From Campanula takesimana (Eukaryota; Streptophyta; Magnoliopsida; Asterales; Campanulaceae), in assembly GCA_026119855.1 (NCBI GenBank), contig JAOWBW010001588.1:186001-250000 (forward strand): a DNA stretch of 64,000 nt, read 5' to 3'. Shown piece after piece: positions 46,073-55,751 of this stretch (positions within the stretch are counted from its first letter, which is position 1; each line of letters starts with the position of its first letter). A program made the position numbers and the translations under genes. Below the pieces are notes generated by a model that saw only the letters and a program-made list of their open reading frames with translations, was not told the DNA's origin and did not search any database.

Positions 46073-46345
46073 TTAGGTGGAGGGTTGTAAATCGGAGCTT
46101 TTGAGCCCCAGTATGCCCATGACTCGGCTAGGCATTAAGTTGAGTGCAGAACCACCGTCTACTAGAACTCTTGAGATGGGTCTCCCCCTTGCCCTTACTT
46201 TGAGGTAGATGGCTTCATTGTGTTCGGACCCAAATGGTGGGAGGTCCATGTCAGCAAAAGTGATGACATTGCCGAAGTGAATGTGACCTATCATTGCTGT
46301 GAGGTCCTCGGGAGTCGTGTCGGGAGAGACTGATGTGTCATCCAA
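46073..46345 (-). pseudogene. Tat-2 protease N-terminal half
   Basis: It contains DTTPEDLTAMIGHIHFGNVI and the active-site VLVDGGSALNLMPSRVM. It is ended by a TAA at 46073-46075 that is in frame with the piece starting at 46036, and is preceded by an in-frame TGA at 46364-46366. Confidence 0.8.
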
Positions 46346-46363
46346 GTTCTTGATGGCGAGGTC

Positions 46364-47576
46364 TCAGTGTTTCTTTGATGATGCAATAAGGTCCCAGATG
46401 GATATGTTGGCTTGCGTCTTCTTGAGTTGTGTTAATAAAGGATCTTCAGGTACGTCGCGTGCTTGCGATCTTTGAGAAAAGGTGTTGGTTGCTGTGGTAT
46501 TGGGAGGGATTGTGCTCGTTGTTACTCGGCCACTGCGAGTGAGCACGTTCACGGTCCCGTGTAGCTTCTTCTTCCTATTCTCTAAGACTTCCCTCATAAT
46601 CTCATCATAAGTCACAACATAACAAGAATTATCAAGTTTATTCATATCATCGGAGCCCTCATTCACAATCGGGATCGAATGAGTGGTTCCTTCAAACTCT
46701 CCTACCTCTATTACATTGACACCACCCTCATTAGGGATTATGAATTCCTTCTTGTCTAGGAGGTCTTGGATGGTGTTGCGGATGGAGAAGCAATCCTCGG
46801 TGTGGTGGCTGGTGCATTGATGGTAGTCACATGTGGTGGGCATGATTAGGATGGAGCGGTTGTGGTTGCTTGTACCCTTGAAGAGGAGTGATTTGTCCCT
46901 TGGCCTTTAGAGCTTCGTAGGCCTCGGTGATGGTCATGCCATTGAGAGGAGTGTAGACGCGGTCGTTTTGGAACCGCTTGCCTTGTGGTGGAGGGACCTT
47001 CTTGTAATTCCCCTTTTCGGTAGTAACGGCATTGACAGAAGCCTCTTTATTTGAATTAGAGGCGGCCTTGTAACGATAGGTAGGAGTAGCCTTCTTAATC
47101 TCTTTGAGCAAGTCATCCATGCGTACCCCCGCCTCATACATTTGGGAGAAGTCGGAGTAGCAACCCCCACTTAGGTGGGTGCGGAGATCAATCTTGAGAC
47201 ACTTGAGAAAGATGTCCATTTGCTCTTTTGTGTTTGGCCTCTCAACAATTTCAGAGAGCTTGTCATTCCATCTCCTTGTGAAGTCAATGAACGACTCATT
47301 GTCTCTTTGGGTGGTGTTCACGAGCTCTTTCCTTGTGGGCCGGTGAGTGGTGTTGCCTTGATATTGATTTTTGAAGGTAAGCATAGCGGCATCCCAATCA
47401 AGACGGACAGTGAGCGGGAGAGTTGCATACCAATCCTTTGCCGCCCCCTCGAGGGTGAGAGGAAAGCATTGAGCCATAACTTTTGGGGAGACCTTCTTCG
47501 GAACCATAGCCCAAATGTAAGTCTCGATGTGAGCTATCAGGCATGAGTTTCCCTTAAACTTTCTAATGTCGGGCAT
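46364..47576 (-). pseudogene. Tat-2 gag core and CHHC knuckle
   Basis: Frame 46827-47576 encodes the retrotransposon gag core (FPLTLEGAAKDWYATLP, FTRRWNDKLSEIVERPN). A shift near 46835 leads to the knuckle CX2HX4HX4C at 46790-46831 and then LLTQLKKTQANISIWDLIA before protease. Gag packages the RNA. Tat-1 has two such knuckles; Tat-2 has one. Confidence 0.82.
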
Positions 47577-48031
47577 CTTGAATTTGTCGGGTGAGCGGCC
47601 ATCGTGCTCATGAGGATGGATGACTGATAAAGGCTTGTGTTGGAGCCTTTTCCCATGTTGAGGCCGTCAAATTTCTGATCAATGTAGGCCATGATGGAAT
47701 CGACCATTTTGGGGTCGTTGTTGTCGGTGCTTGGTCCCCCCACTTTTTTGGTACGGGCACTGACATATGGGCTTTCAAACAAACCCTCGGTCCACTCAGA
47801 TTCCTCATTGTCATTAACCCCCTTGTTCTTGGAGAGCTTGAGGAGCTTGGCTTTCAATTGGTCAACCTCGGCCTCGTGGGCCTCCCTTTGACTGTCGACA
47901 TGAGCTTTCCACAAGGCTTCTTTGGTTTGAGCCTCGTTGTGAAGAGTGGTGACTTGTTGTTGAAGAGTTTGGACCATGGCAGAGAGTTGCTCGAGAGTCA
48001 TGGCGTTGTTGGTGCTGGAGTCGCCGGCCAT
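47537..48031 (-). pseudogene. Tat-2 gag N-terminus with coiled coil
   Basis: The likely start is the ATG at 48029-48031 (MAGDSSTNNAM). The open frame extends further upstream to 48214 but that part does not look like gag. A coiled coil follows (LSAMVQTLQQQVTTL...KLLKLSKNKG), then a charged linker. The frame shifts at about 47600-47620 into the gag core. Confidence 0.65.
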
Positions 48032-48214
48032 TGATGATGCAGAAGCTGTTGGAGTGATCGGTTCACGAACAAGCCGGTTGGATGAATTCCTGTAGAAGCG
48101 GAGAGTACCAATCGGACCTATAATTGGAGAAGTAGCCCTTGTCAGTCTCGGTTCACACTTTCGGTCCATGAAGAGGTTGAGAACACACAGTTGGGCACAC
48201 GACTCGAACCACAT

Positions 48215-49307
48215 AAGAAAAAGACTCTTTTTTTTATTATTTTATAAGTCGGAGGGAATGGGTCCCTTTTGGGGTTTCTAAGAAGATAATGGAATCGTCA
48301 CACTAGTATATAGACCATCTCGCGGTCCCATATACTCATCGGATTCCATCACGTTTGTGAATCCTACATGTGTCGGGATTAAACTAAATTAATGTAGTAA
48401 AGCATACATGCGGGGACGGATTTTTATTGCGCCCGTTTCAACAAGTTGGCATGTATGATTTGAAGACATTAGTTTAGGGAAATCTCGGTACATGGAAACC
48501 GACTTGGTCACGGAGAGTTAGACCCTAACTAGAATTGTGTGGTTTGTGCTCGGCTAAAGAGAGGCTTAAAGGTCACCCCCGGCATGTAGTCATGAACTAC
48601 GCCACGGGCTGAGGTTTACCGCTTCGAAAGAGTCAAGGTCGAGTGGAGCTTGAAACCTTCTAGGACGGGCCTCGACGGGTTTGGGGTTGGACTTGTGCAC
48701 TCGATAGTGAGCAATTTATAGGAGTAATGTGCATGCAGTGTGAGGTCTATCACGTGACAAAATATTATTTTATTTTTTTTTGAAAAGAAAAGATAAAAAA
48801 ACACATAAGCACGTAAATTACAACTCCCGAATCACCCGTGTGACCGGTAAATAAACACAAAGTTAAACAGTCCAAGGGTTCAATTCTGTTCTGATGCAGG
48901 CAACTGTGCCCACACCCCACTGTTCTGTTCAGTCACTGAAACCTGTTTTTGCCCTGGAAATTGGCCCAGAAGCGCGTGCCTTGGGCTGGTGTTGTGGGAA
49001 GTGCGCTCCTGGCGCATTGTATCTGGGAGGCGCCCGCTTCTGGGCTAACCTGTCAGATTATCAGAAACTTATGAACTCAGGGGATTGCCCTGGTCCTGAT
49101 TGTGTGATGAAACCCCTGCAATGTTTGTTAGCACGAAATAATAGGAAGAATAGGAAGAACACATGGAAGGCGGGCGATTCTGGAATTTGACGTGGGACGC
49201 GCGCGCTTTGGACCATGAAGGTCCGAGGCGCGCACTTCCCATATCAATTTCCAGAATGGCCAGAAAAGTGAATTATGAACAAAAACACAAGTTTAACCCT
49301 CAAGCAC
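48215..49307 (-). other. Tat-2 5' untranslated region
   Basis: This stretch lies between the primer-binding site and gag and has no recognised gene. It contains GC-rich words in both orientations: GGGAAGTGCGC at 48996-49006, GCGCACTTCCC at 49230-49240, and GACGCGCGCGC near 49197. The Tat-2 LTR has similar GCGCG words near 50100-50145. They may be the iterons of this family but are too diverged to define. Confidence 0.5.
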
Positions 49308-49325
49308 TCCCCAGCAGAGTCGCCA
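49308..49325 (-). other. Tat-2 primer-binding site
   Basis: The minus strand reads TGGCGACTCTGCTGGGGA one base after the LTR end. This type is known from Ogre/Tat elements, where it has been attributed to tRNA-Arg; the tRNA identity is from general knowledge and was not tested here. Confidence 0.8.
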
Positions 49326-49737
49326 CTGTAGATACCCCGGGGGCAGAGGCCGCGGCTTTAGGCCAAAGCGCGCGAGCTCGTCCTAGGATGTCTAATTGTG
49401 TTTTAGAGTTGCCACCCACGTTTTTGAAGAACGTAAGAAAACCTAATGTTTATGAGCCTAAGTTTGATTTACGAAAATAGAGATTCTTTGGGTTGAGGGG
49501 TTCGGGGGTTAGGTTATGAAATGGGAAGTACTTAAACACCCATTTCGCCCGAGCAAAGTCGGTCTTGTTTGTTCATAATTCACTTTAAAGATAAATGTGT
49601 TCTTCCTATTTGAATGATGATAAAAAGGGGTTTTAAAGTTTAAAATGTAGGGAGATGACTCCTAGGCCAATTCAATGTAATGAAAGGACCATTGGTGTCA
49701 TGTCCCAAGTGGTTTTGGGGTGATTGCACATTTGATT

Positions 49738-49773
49738 GAAGAAGAAGAAGAAGAAGAAGAAGAAGAAGAAGAA
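49738..49773 (+). repeat. Microsatellite (GAA)12
   Basis: Twelve perfect GAA units inside the Tat-2 LTR. Confidence 0.95.
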
Positions 49774-49970
49774 AAAAGTTTAAGACATTTACCTATAGTA
49801 TCCTTCAAAGAGAACCTCTTGAAAAGCCTTGAAGAAGAGGTTGAATACTTGGAGAGAATACTTCTTGAGTTCCAAAGCTTTTTAGTTGAAAAAGGTCTAA
49901 AAGAAGTCCCAAGGAAAAGTCTAGAAAAGAAGTGAGGAAAAAGGTCTCTTCCAATGATGGATTGGAGGGG

Positions 49971-49980
49971 TTTTTATAGT
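49971..49980 (-). promoter_or_regulatory. TATA box of the Tat-2 LTR
   Basis: The minus strand reads ACTATAAAAA before CCCCTCC, the best TATA box in this LTR; GC-rich words lie upstream at 50097-50165. Confidence 0.6.
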
Positions 49981-50352
49981 TGAAAGAGTGGAGTTTTTGG
50001 AGCAAAACGGAGTCTCCAAGAAATCTTTCCCGGGCAAAATCATGTATAATGAGCAAGGGAGAGATTCTTGGGCAGAATCTGTAACTGACACCCCAGAAGC
50101 ACGCGCATCCCACCTAGGCGGCGGAAGGCGCGCGCGTCTGGCCTCAAGAGGCGGAGGCGAGCGACTCTGAAAAGCAATTTTTGACAGAATAGACTAGAAA
50201 GTTAGAACTGTTATTCAGTTTAGTCCCGGGACTTAACGGAGTCCGTCTGAACTTAACCAAAGTAACAGAAACTAACAGAAAACACTTAAAGAGGGAGAAA
50301 CACAAAATCAAGTGTGCAATCGGGGTGAGCGGTCCAAGGCGGGGTGTCTACA

Positions 50353-50669
50353 ACAGCCGTTACGAACAACTAGCCCTGCTCGATGAACGATGACTTCGAG
50401 CCACCAAGCATATCCAAGCATATCAACGGAGAATGGCCTGAGCATTCAATAAAAAAGTCAAATCCAGAAACATCAAAGAAGGAGACCTTGTCCTACGTGA
50501 ACATCGTCCTGGACCATTCAATCCTATGGGAAAGTGGGGACCAAGATGGATAGGCCCTTACATAGTCAAGAAGGTATTCTCCAGAGGAGCGGTACAATTC
50601 GCAGACCTAGATGGAGATCAGCTACCGAAGCCCGTCAACATGGACAAGTTGAAGAAGTACTATTCCTAG
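50353..50669 (+). pseudogene. Tat-3 integrase C-terminal end
   Basis: The remaining pol encodes RRMA, FNKKVKSRNIKEGDLVLRE, GKWGPRWIGPYIVKKVFSRGA and ADLDGDQLPKPVNMDKLKKY, then a TAG stop at 50667-50669. Two in-frame TGA codons occur where arginine (CGA) is expected (near 50389 and 50437), a CpG-to-TpG type of decay. It is homologous to 34500-34852 of Tat-1. Confidence 0.85.
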
Positions 50670-50722
50670 CTCCGTCCCCTATTTCAAACAAATAATAATA
50701 AAGGCACGAGAAAAGAAGCCCG

Positions 50723-50920
50723 CTAGATTGAAAACCTGAAAGGGCAGTCTAGGCAAAATTCAGGGTGTGCATAAAAAAAATAGTGAACAGTCTCGTACGA
50801 GACACCTATGTCTCGTACGAGACATGTCAGACAGCAGACATATTTTTCTCTTTCTTGAACAAGAACTACGATGACCTGAGCTCCTTATTTAATTGATGTA
50901 AAAGGAGAACGTAGGCAGCC
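50723..50920 (+). ncRNA. Tat-3 post-pol hairpins P and B
   Basis: P (50723-50752) pairs CTAGATTG with CAGTCTAG around CCT/GGG. B (50863-50920) pairs CTACG at 50866-50870 with CGTAG at 50910-50914 and CTCCTT with AAGGAG. Compared with Tat-1 hairpin A the inner stem changes C-G to T-A on both sides, a compensated change. Iterons lie between P and B. Confidence 0.62.
50790..50823 (+). promoter_or_regulatory. Tat-3 iteron pair after pol
   Basis: Two perfect 14-bp palindromes GTCTCGTACGAGAC at 50790-50803 and 50810-50823, exactly 20 bp apart. This is the sharpest of four such pairs in Tat-3. Confidence 0.88.
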
Positions 50921-51101
50921 TTTTGGTCCGGTCTATTCAATAAATAAAATCAAAATCTTGTTTTCTTATTAACTGAATGCATTCCGAGAAAGCAATAAGA
51001 AAATTTCTAACACGAATACCAACTTGCAAGAGAAAATAAATAAAATACTAAAATTCTAAGCATCGGTCTATCTATAGCAATCTCTCGATACTCCTAAGGA
51101 T

Positions 51102-52598
51102 CTATTTCTTTCTTGACTTAGTAGGGGCTTGACCACGGTCCGCCTTGTCACTCCTTTTCCTCTTATGTAAAGGTATCTCGAAACTGGGAGGAAGATCAAG
51201 TCTACTAAACACCGAGGGAGTCAGTCTTGTAAACACATGAGGCCTATCAAGAGCTTGAAATTTACCGGGAAGTCCCTTTGCTCTCTTCTCATAAAAGTCA
51301 CTATCCATAAAGTCTTTAGTGTCATCTACTCTGACATTAGAAGGATCCTCCTTAGCTTCCTTCCTCCTCAAATTCAAGCTAGGATCGAATTGGTCCCCCA
51401 ACAGAGAGCGGCGAATCTCATCAATACCCTCGAAACTGGGACGGAGTTCTTTCAGAAACCAATCCAAATATTTATCTGACAAATAGATTCTCCCTCCATC
51501 ATGACGAAGATTGGTCCAACAGTCCATGGTGGTGCCTTTCCCCCAAGCGCGAGCCAAGCTCGTAGAGAACTCTGAGTCCATGAAACAAATGTCTTGAGAC
51601 CGTCCCCCTAACACGAAAGCGTCCTGCTGTTGACCGAATTGTCGCATTACCCTCCGAGAAAAATAGAAAGAGGAATCCCTCAAACCCGGAAGGACGACCC
51701 TGTCGTATCCAAGGGTACTAGCTACAAACCTCTTCACCTTCCAAAAGGATGGGCACCAAGCAATATCATCAGTCTCTGCTTTGGCAAAAAGATGGACCCA
51801 CTCCTCAATGCTGAGACCCTTCACCAATAGTCTCCGCCTATGGAAAGTATAAGGAGAATACTCAGTCGGAGAGTCCAACAGTTTAAAATGTTCTCTGAGC
51901 CAAATAGTCAACAATAAGGGACTTCCCTGAGTCATAGAGCCGGTTAGGTGTAACTCATCAAGACCATGAAGGGTTTCCCCCAAGATAAGACGGACTATGT
52001 TAAAGGCACGTCCTCTAGCTTGCAGAACGATGTCTACGAGCTCTATGTCCGCCATGCCGCACTTGCTCGTAAAAAGTACGCTCCGAAATAAGCTCATTGC
52101 CAAGAGGCAACATTGGGAATCCACACCATGACCATGAGTCACCCGACCCTTAAATCTCCTAGGCAAAGCGTGGAGATCAACATGGCGATTATGAATATAA
52201 ATCTGCGCCTCAGGAAGGCCTATACTCAATAAATCCCTGAGAGGTTCCGCCGGTACCTTGTCATACTTGGGCACCGCAATCACCCCTGTTAATGGCATAT
52301 CCAGGATAGCCGCCATCTCCTCTACAGTGGGGACCATCTCATTAAGTGAAAAGTTGAAGAGATGAATCGAAGGATCCCAAAAACGTGCAACTCCCTTTAA
52401 AAGGTCCCAATCCGGTTTTAGATTCTTCAAGGTAAAAAGAATCTTAAAACCGAACATGTCTACGAATTTTACTTGATGATCCTTGCCAAACGAGCGAAAG
52501 AACGTCGCTAGGTAATTCTTATAGCGTTCAACTAATTCCGAGTCTAGGGAAAACTCATCAACAATTATTGATGAAGGGACGGACTTGCTCGGGGCCAT
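51102..52598 (-). CDS. Tat-3 antisense gene 1: DUF7745-like protein, intact
   Basis: A 498-codon uninterrupted frame on the minus strand starts at the ATG at 52596-52598 (MAPSKSVPSS). Conserved blocks shared with the broken Tat-1 gene are YGIKCLW/FGFKILF, FWDPSIHLFNFSLNEMVPTV, LLLTIWLREHF, TDDIAWCPSFW, FYFSRRVMRQFGQ and YLSDKYLDWFL. The C-terminus is basic (HKRKRSDKADRG, KSRKK), a likely nuclear signal. No signal peptide or membrane segment is seen. It matches the FW...FNF...MVPTVEE signature of plant DUF7745-type proteins, common in retroelements and of unknown function. It has a TATA box at 52689 and paired iterons at 52757-52786. It is intact although the rest of Tat-3 is decayed, so it may be younger, selected or simply lucky. 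Confidence 0.8.
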   Translation of the reverse strand: MAPSKSVPSSIIVDEFSLDSELVERYKNYLATFFRSFGKDHQVKFVDMFGFKILFTLKNLKPDWDLLKGVARFWDPSIHLFNFSLNEMVPTVEEMAAILDMPLTGVIAVPKYDKVPAEPLRDLLSIGLPEAQIYIHNRHVDLHALPRRFKGRVTHGHGVDSQCCLLAMSLFRSVLFTSKCGMADIELVDIVLQARGRAFNIVRLILGETLHGLDELHLTGSMTQGSPLLLTIWLREHFKLLDSPTEYSPYTFHRRRLLVKGLSIEEWVHLFAKAETDDIAWCPSFWKVKRFVASTLGYDRVVLPGLRDSSFYFSRRVMRQFGQQQDAFVLGGRSQDICFMDSEFSTSLARAWGKGTTMDCWTNLRHDGGRIYLSDKYLDWFLKELRPSFEGIDEIRRSLLGDQFDPSLNLRRKEAKEDPSNVRVDDTKDFMDSDFYEKRAKGLPGKFQALDRPHVFTRLTPSVFSRLDLPPSFEIPLHKRKRSDKADRGQAPTKSRKK

Positions 52599-52688
52599 TG
52601 AGAGCAAAAGGTTGAGAATTTTACTTCAAAATAAAAGTTCCCAGAACTGATCTAAGGCTTCATGGTATTCTAGGATGGACTAGAGGTG

Positions 52689-52696
52689 TTTATATA
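52689..52696 (-). promoter_or_regulatory. TATA box of Tat-3 antisense gene 1
   Basis: The minus strand reads TATATAAA, about 91 bp upstream of the ATG and 60 bp from the iteron pair. DNA from 52599 to 53175 is otherwise non-coding. Confidence 0.65.
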
Positions 52697-52756
52697 CAAG
52701 TTCAGACACCAAATCCCCGAGGAAAAAGGAGAAACAGTCGCAGATTCAGAGGATGA

Positions 52757-52786
52757 CTCGTACGAGACATCGATGTCTCATACGAG
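52757..52786. promoter_or_regulatory. Tat-3 iteron pair upstream of antisense gene 1
   Basis: CTCGTACGAG at 52757-52766 and CTCATACGAG at 52777-52786, 20 bp apart. The segment between them, GAGACATCGATGTCTC, is itself a perfect 16-bp palindrome. Confidence 0.87.
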
Positions 52787-53175
52787 GCATCTCCCAGTTC
52801 AGATAATTGAAACTCTGCTCAAATCTTAGGTTGCCTGACAAGTCAAAACATGTCTCAATCACCTCAGAAATGCACCTGAAACAATTCATACATCACCTAC
52901 AAATGACCCAACACGAATTCATCTCATAAAAATACCCCTTGGTTGACCAACCGGATGTGAATCAATCCATTACACAGTCAGAAATAAAACCTAAAATTAA
53001 CAAAAGTATTGTGTGTTAGAGTTAGGAGTTAACTGTTGCATAGGTACAAACCAAAGAAAGAAAAATTGTCTTCGCCTACACCGAGGTAACAAATACATCA
53101 TCAACAAAAAGAAGGGATATGGGATCCTATCAACTCTGGCATCAAAAGAAAAGAGATGTCGCCACTGCCACGTGA

Positions 53176-55315
53176 TCATTCGTCAGTCCGAGGTCTCTTC
53201 CCGCAAGAAGCTGACTCTGCTGTCTGGCGAGTCAATAGGCCTAAGAGATCCGCGGTCTCTCTCTTTACCCTCTTGGCATAAGCCATAAATTGGTCGAGCC
53301 ATCCGGCGACCTCTCTATACTCAGTGATGGGCACCTGTTGAGAAGAAACGAATAGAGATGTCAAAATATTTAGATAAATGATAAATAGAGAAATGAAATG
53401 GCAGAATGAAGGAAATGACGAAGGAAGGGTCATAAACCATACAATGGTCACGTCAGCAGGAGGTACGAGTCCCTCAGGCATATCGTACTAGGCGGGAAGG
53501 TCCTCGGTGCTCTCTATTCCCTCAGCCATGCTGTAGGAGAATGAAGTTGGTCCAAGCTGCGGATGGAAAGGGACATGAACAACCCCCTAGGCATGAGCCT
53601 GATCACCCTCTAGAATCAACCGGGGCATGAGACGAGCCAGAAAGTCCTGATAATAGGCCTCTAGAGACATATGGTCAAAAGCATCCTGACCAATAATGAG
53701 GTTATCTCTCTCCTCCTCCACGATAGCATAAGAGTTAAGCATATGGGCCGGTGGGTCCAAGGGAACAAGGACATCGATCCTGCCACCATCCTACTGGCGA
53801 GAGACTCTCTCTCCTAAGTAAAAGCATCCCCCACCGAGGCCAATCATCAGTAACTTCATACCAGCAAACCCGTAAACATGATCAATGCCCAAACTCCGCC
53901 AAGGAAAGAAAGCAACAGCGGACTTAGGAGCGGCCTCCCATCTGTCAAAATACAGCCGTATACGCTCCACCGGCATATCATCCCCCTCTGCCTGCTCATC
54001 ACGAGTATCCCTGTTACCCCGGCGCCATCTCAAAGTATCTGGGAACATAACAGTGCTGTCTTGAAGGTTGAAAGTGAAGAGACCAAACATGGCGTAACCC
54101 CAGGCCTGCAAAATAGGAGAAACACAAAAGATGTCAATACACAATAGCTAAAAAAATGCTATCAAAATAAACTGGGGCTGAAACAAAGGAGGAATACAGA
54201 AGAAGATAAGTATCATACCTCCCAAGCATGACTGTAGCCGCCTAAGCCACCGTTTGCACAATCCCGCGAACTCTCATCCACAGCCACATAGCAGTGGGCC
54301 AAGCCAGCTAAACCCCAGCTAGCATCAGTGGAATGCTGCATATCCCTCAGGCACCTCAGCAGAGTGAAAAGGTCAGTCGATGCATGATTGGCAAATAGCG
54401 TCTCAGAAAGAGCCCACCACAGAAAGCTTCAGACAACTACGATACGGGTGCCAGTGAGGTGCATCTGACCAGCATTAACAGTAATATAGGCATCAACCTT
54501 ATCCCTCAAAGCCTTCAGAGGGACACCCTTGCCTAGGGTACGGACAGAAAATGCCAGAAAATGCCTCATATCATCACTACTGGGTAGAAAGTCAGTATCA
54601 ACCTCAAGTGGCTCACCGGCGATAGAGAGCCCGGTAATGGCATGAAAGTCAGTAGGAGTCATGGTGACCTCCCCCCACCACATATGCATGGTATGAGTAC
54701 TGTCCCACCAGCGCTCCTGAATAGCTTGGAGCAAGTGAACATTCCTCCTCTTACCGACTAAGCCATCAAAGAAGGGCTTAAGCCCGAGGTTCTCAATCTC
54801 CTCTTTCATTTCACCATTGAGAGTTGCCCACCTCTCAGCAACGGCTCGTATGCTGACTCTACAGTTATTGACGATCCTGAATGGCTGCAAACAACAAAGG
54901 CAAAAGGGACGAATGTCAGAAAATCAGTAAAATCCTCATTTAAGCATTTTACCCGAAAAATCGCAGAATTGCCTAGAACGATAGTCAAAATCATGTGCTA
55001 CTATACTACAATGATTTTCAATGTCAACAAGGGTAGAACCCCATCGAAATATCATCCATGCATGATAAACCCTAGCAGCGATAATTCTAGGCGAAAATCG
55101 ACAAAAGTCAGACCGCGAAAGCACTAAATTGAGACATGCAACAACAAAATTGGCATGGGAACTCAGTCAAAGGAAGAGATCCTTACCCGCCTCATCCGAA
55201 TAGCATGAGAAATATGATCCTCGGAGTATGGGCACAACTCATCCGTCGCCCACACTTTACCCTTCATGTGCCTACCAAAGAGGTGTTTTTTGTGCGAACG
55301 ATGTGCACCGGCCAT
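53176..55315 (-). pseudogene. Tat-3 antisense gene 2: four-exon plant mobile domain protein
   Basis: GT-AG exons on the minus strand: 55187-55315, 54219-54884, 53453-54105 and 53176-53334, all phase 0. Exon 1 is MAGAHRSHKKHLFGRHMKGK onwards. Exon 2 has the plant mobile domain signature (RWWDSTHTMHMWWGEVTM, PTDFHAITGLSI) and ends with HAWE. Exon 3 starts AWGYAMFGLFTF and has GGGCFYLGERVSRQ. Exon 4 is EYREVAGWLDQFMAYAKR onwards. In-frame stops break it: TGA at 54429-54431 and three TAG codons in exon 3 (the first at 53791-53793), at least two where tryptophan fits. Exon structure matches the Tat-1 gene at 37335-39512. Role unknown; host plant mobile domain proteins act in silencing pathways. 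Confidence 0.78.
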
Positions 55316-55464
55316 TAGAAAGGCTTGGGAATCACTTAAACTTGAAAGGGATAGAGATTTTTGTGTAAGAAACTCGTCTAGGGTTGAAAGCTCCCGAGAA
55401 TAAAATGAAGAAGTGATTTGAAAATCACTGAATCAGCGCTGTTATGCGCCAAAAATAGGGATCA

Positions 55465-55494
55465 CTCGTACGAGACTTCCCTATCTCGTACGAG
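55465..55494. promoter_or_regulatory. Tat-3 iteron pair upstream of antisense gene 2
   Basis: CTCGTACGAG at 55465-55474 and 55485-55494, 20 bp apart, 150-180 bp upstream of the ATG at 55315. No clear TATA box was seen in between. The rest of 55316-55750 has no gene; ATTCAGAATTGG-like repeats begin near 55640. Confidence 0.87.
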
Positions 55495-55751
55495 ATATCC
55501 CCAGCAAATCCACAGAAAACCCTATCTTAGGAAATTCCAGGAAAGCCCTGCTTTCAACAGAAAGGTCAGAAAAAGCCATGCTTTTGACTGAAAGGTCGAA
55601 TCTGAACCCGGTTTAAGATGGAACATTGAGTCATCAACAAAGGAGTATTTTTAGAATTGGAACAAATGAAGTTGTTTCTCAGTACGAATTATTCTCACCG
55701 CACATCCAAGATCATGGGTGAGCAACAACCATCTGCATCAGCAAACTCTAA

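Larger units (their letters stand above)
41986..50352 (-). mobile_element. Tat-2: Ty3/gypsy Tat-lineage element (minus), 5' part up to integrase
   Basis: Minus-strand order is 5' LTR (49327-50352), primer-binding site (49308-49325), gag, protease, G-patch, reverse transcriptase, RNase H, archaeal-type RNase H and integrase. Integrase is cut at 41990 by Tat-1. The remainder (end of pol, antisense genes, 3' LTR) must lie left of Tat-1 and is not visible. Reading frames carry several in-frame stops and shifts. It inserted in Tat-3 pol; the right TSD would be ACAGC at 50353-50357. Confidence 0.88.
49327..50352 (-). repeat. Tat-2 5' LTR
   Basis: 1026 bp with TG/CA ends; on the minus strand it runs from TGTAGACACCCCGCC to CGGGGTATCTACA. 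It contains a TATA box (ACTATAAAAA on the minus strand at 49971-49980), a GAA microsatellite and GC-rich words near 50097-50165. It abuts Tat-3 pol at 50353. Confidence 0.85.

Noticed and set aside
48894..49480. Open frames in the Tat-2 leader
   Set aside because: They overlap GC-rich repeats and the primer-binding site, have no conserved motif, and lie on the strand opposite Tat-2 genes.
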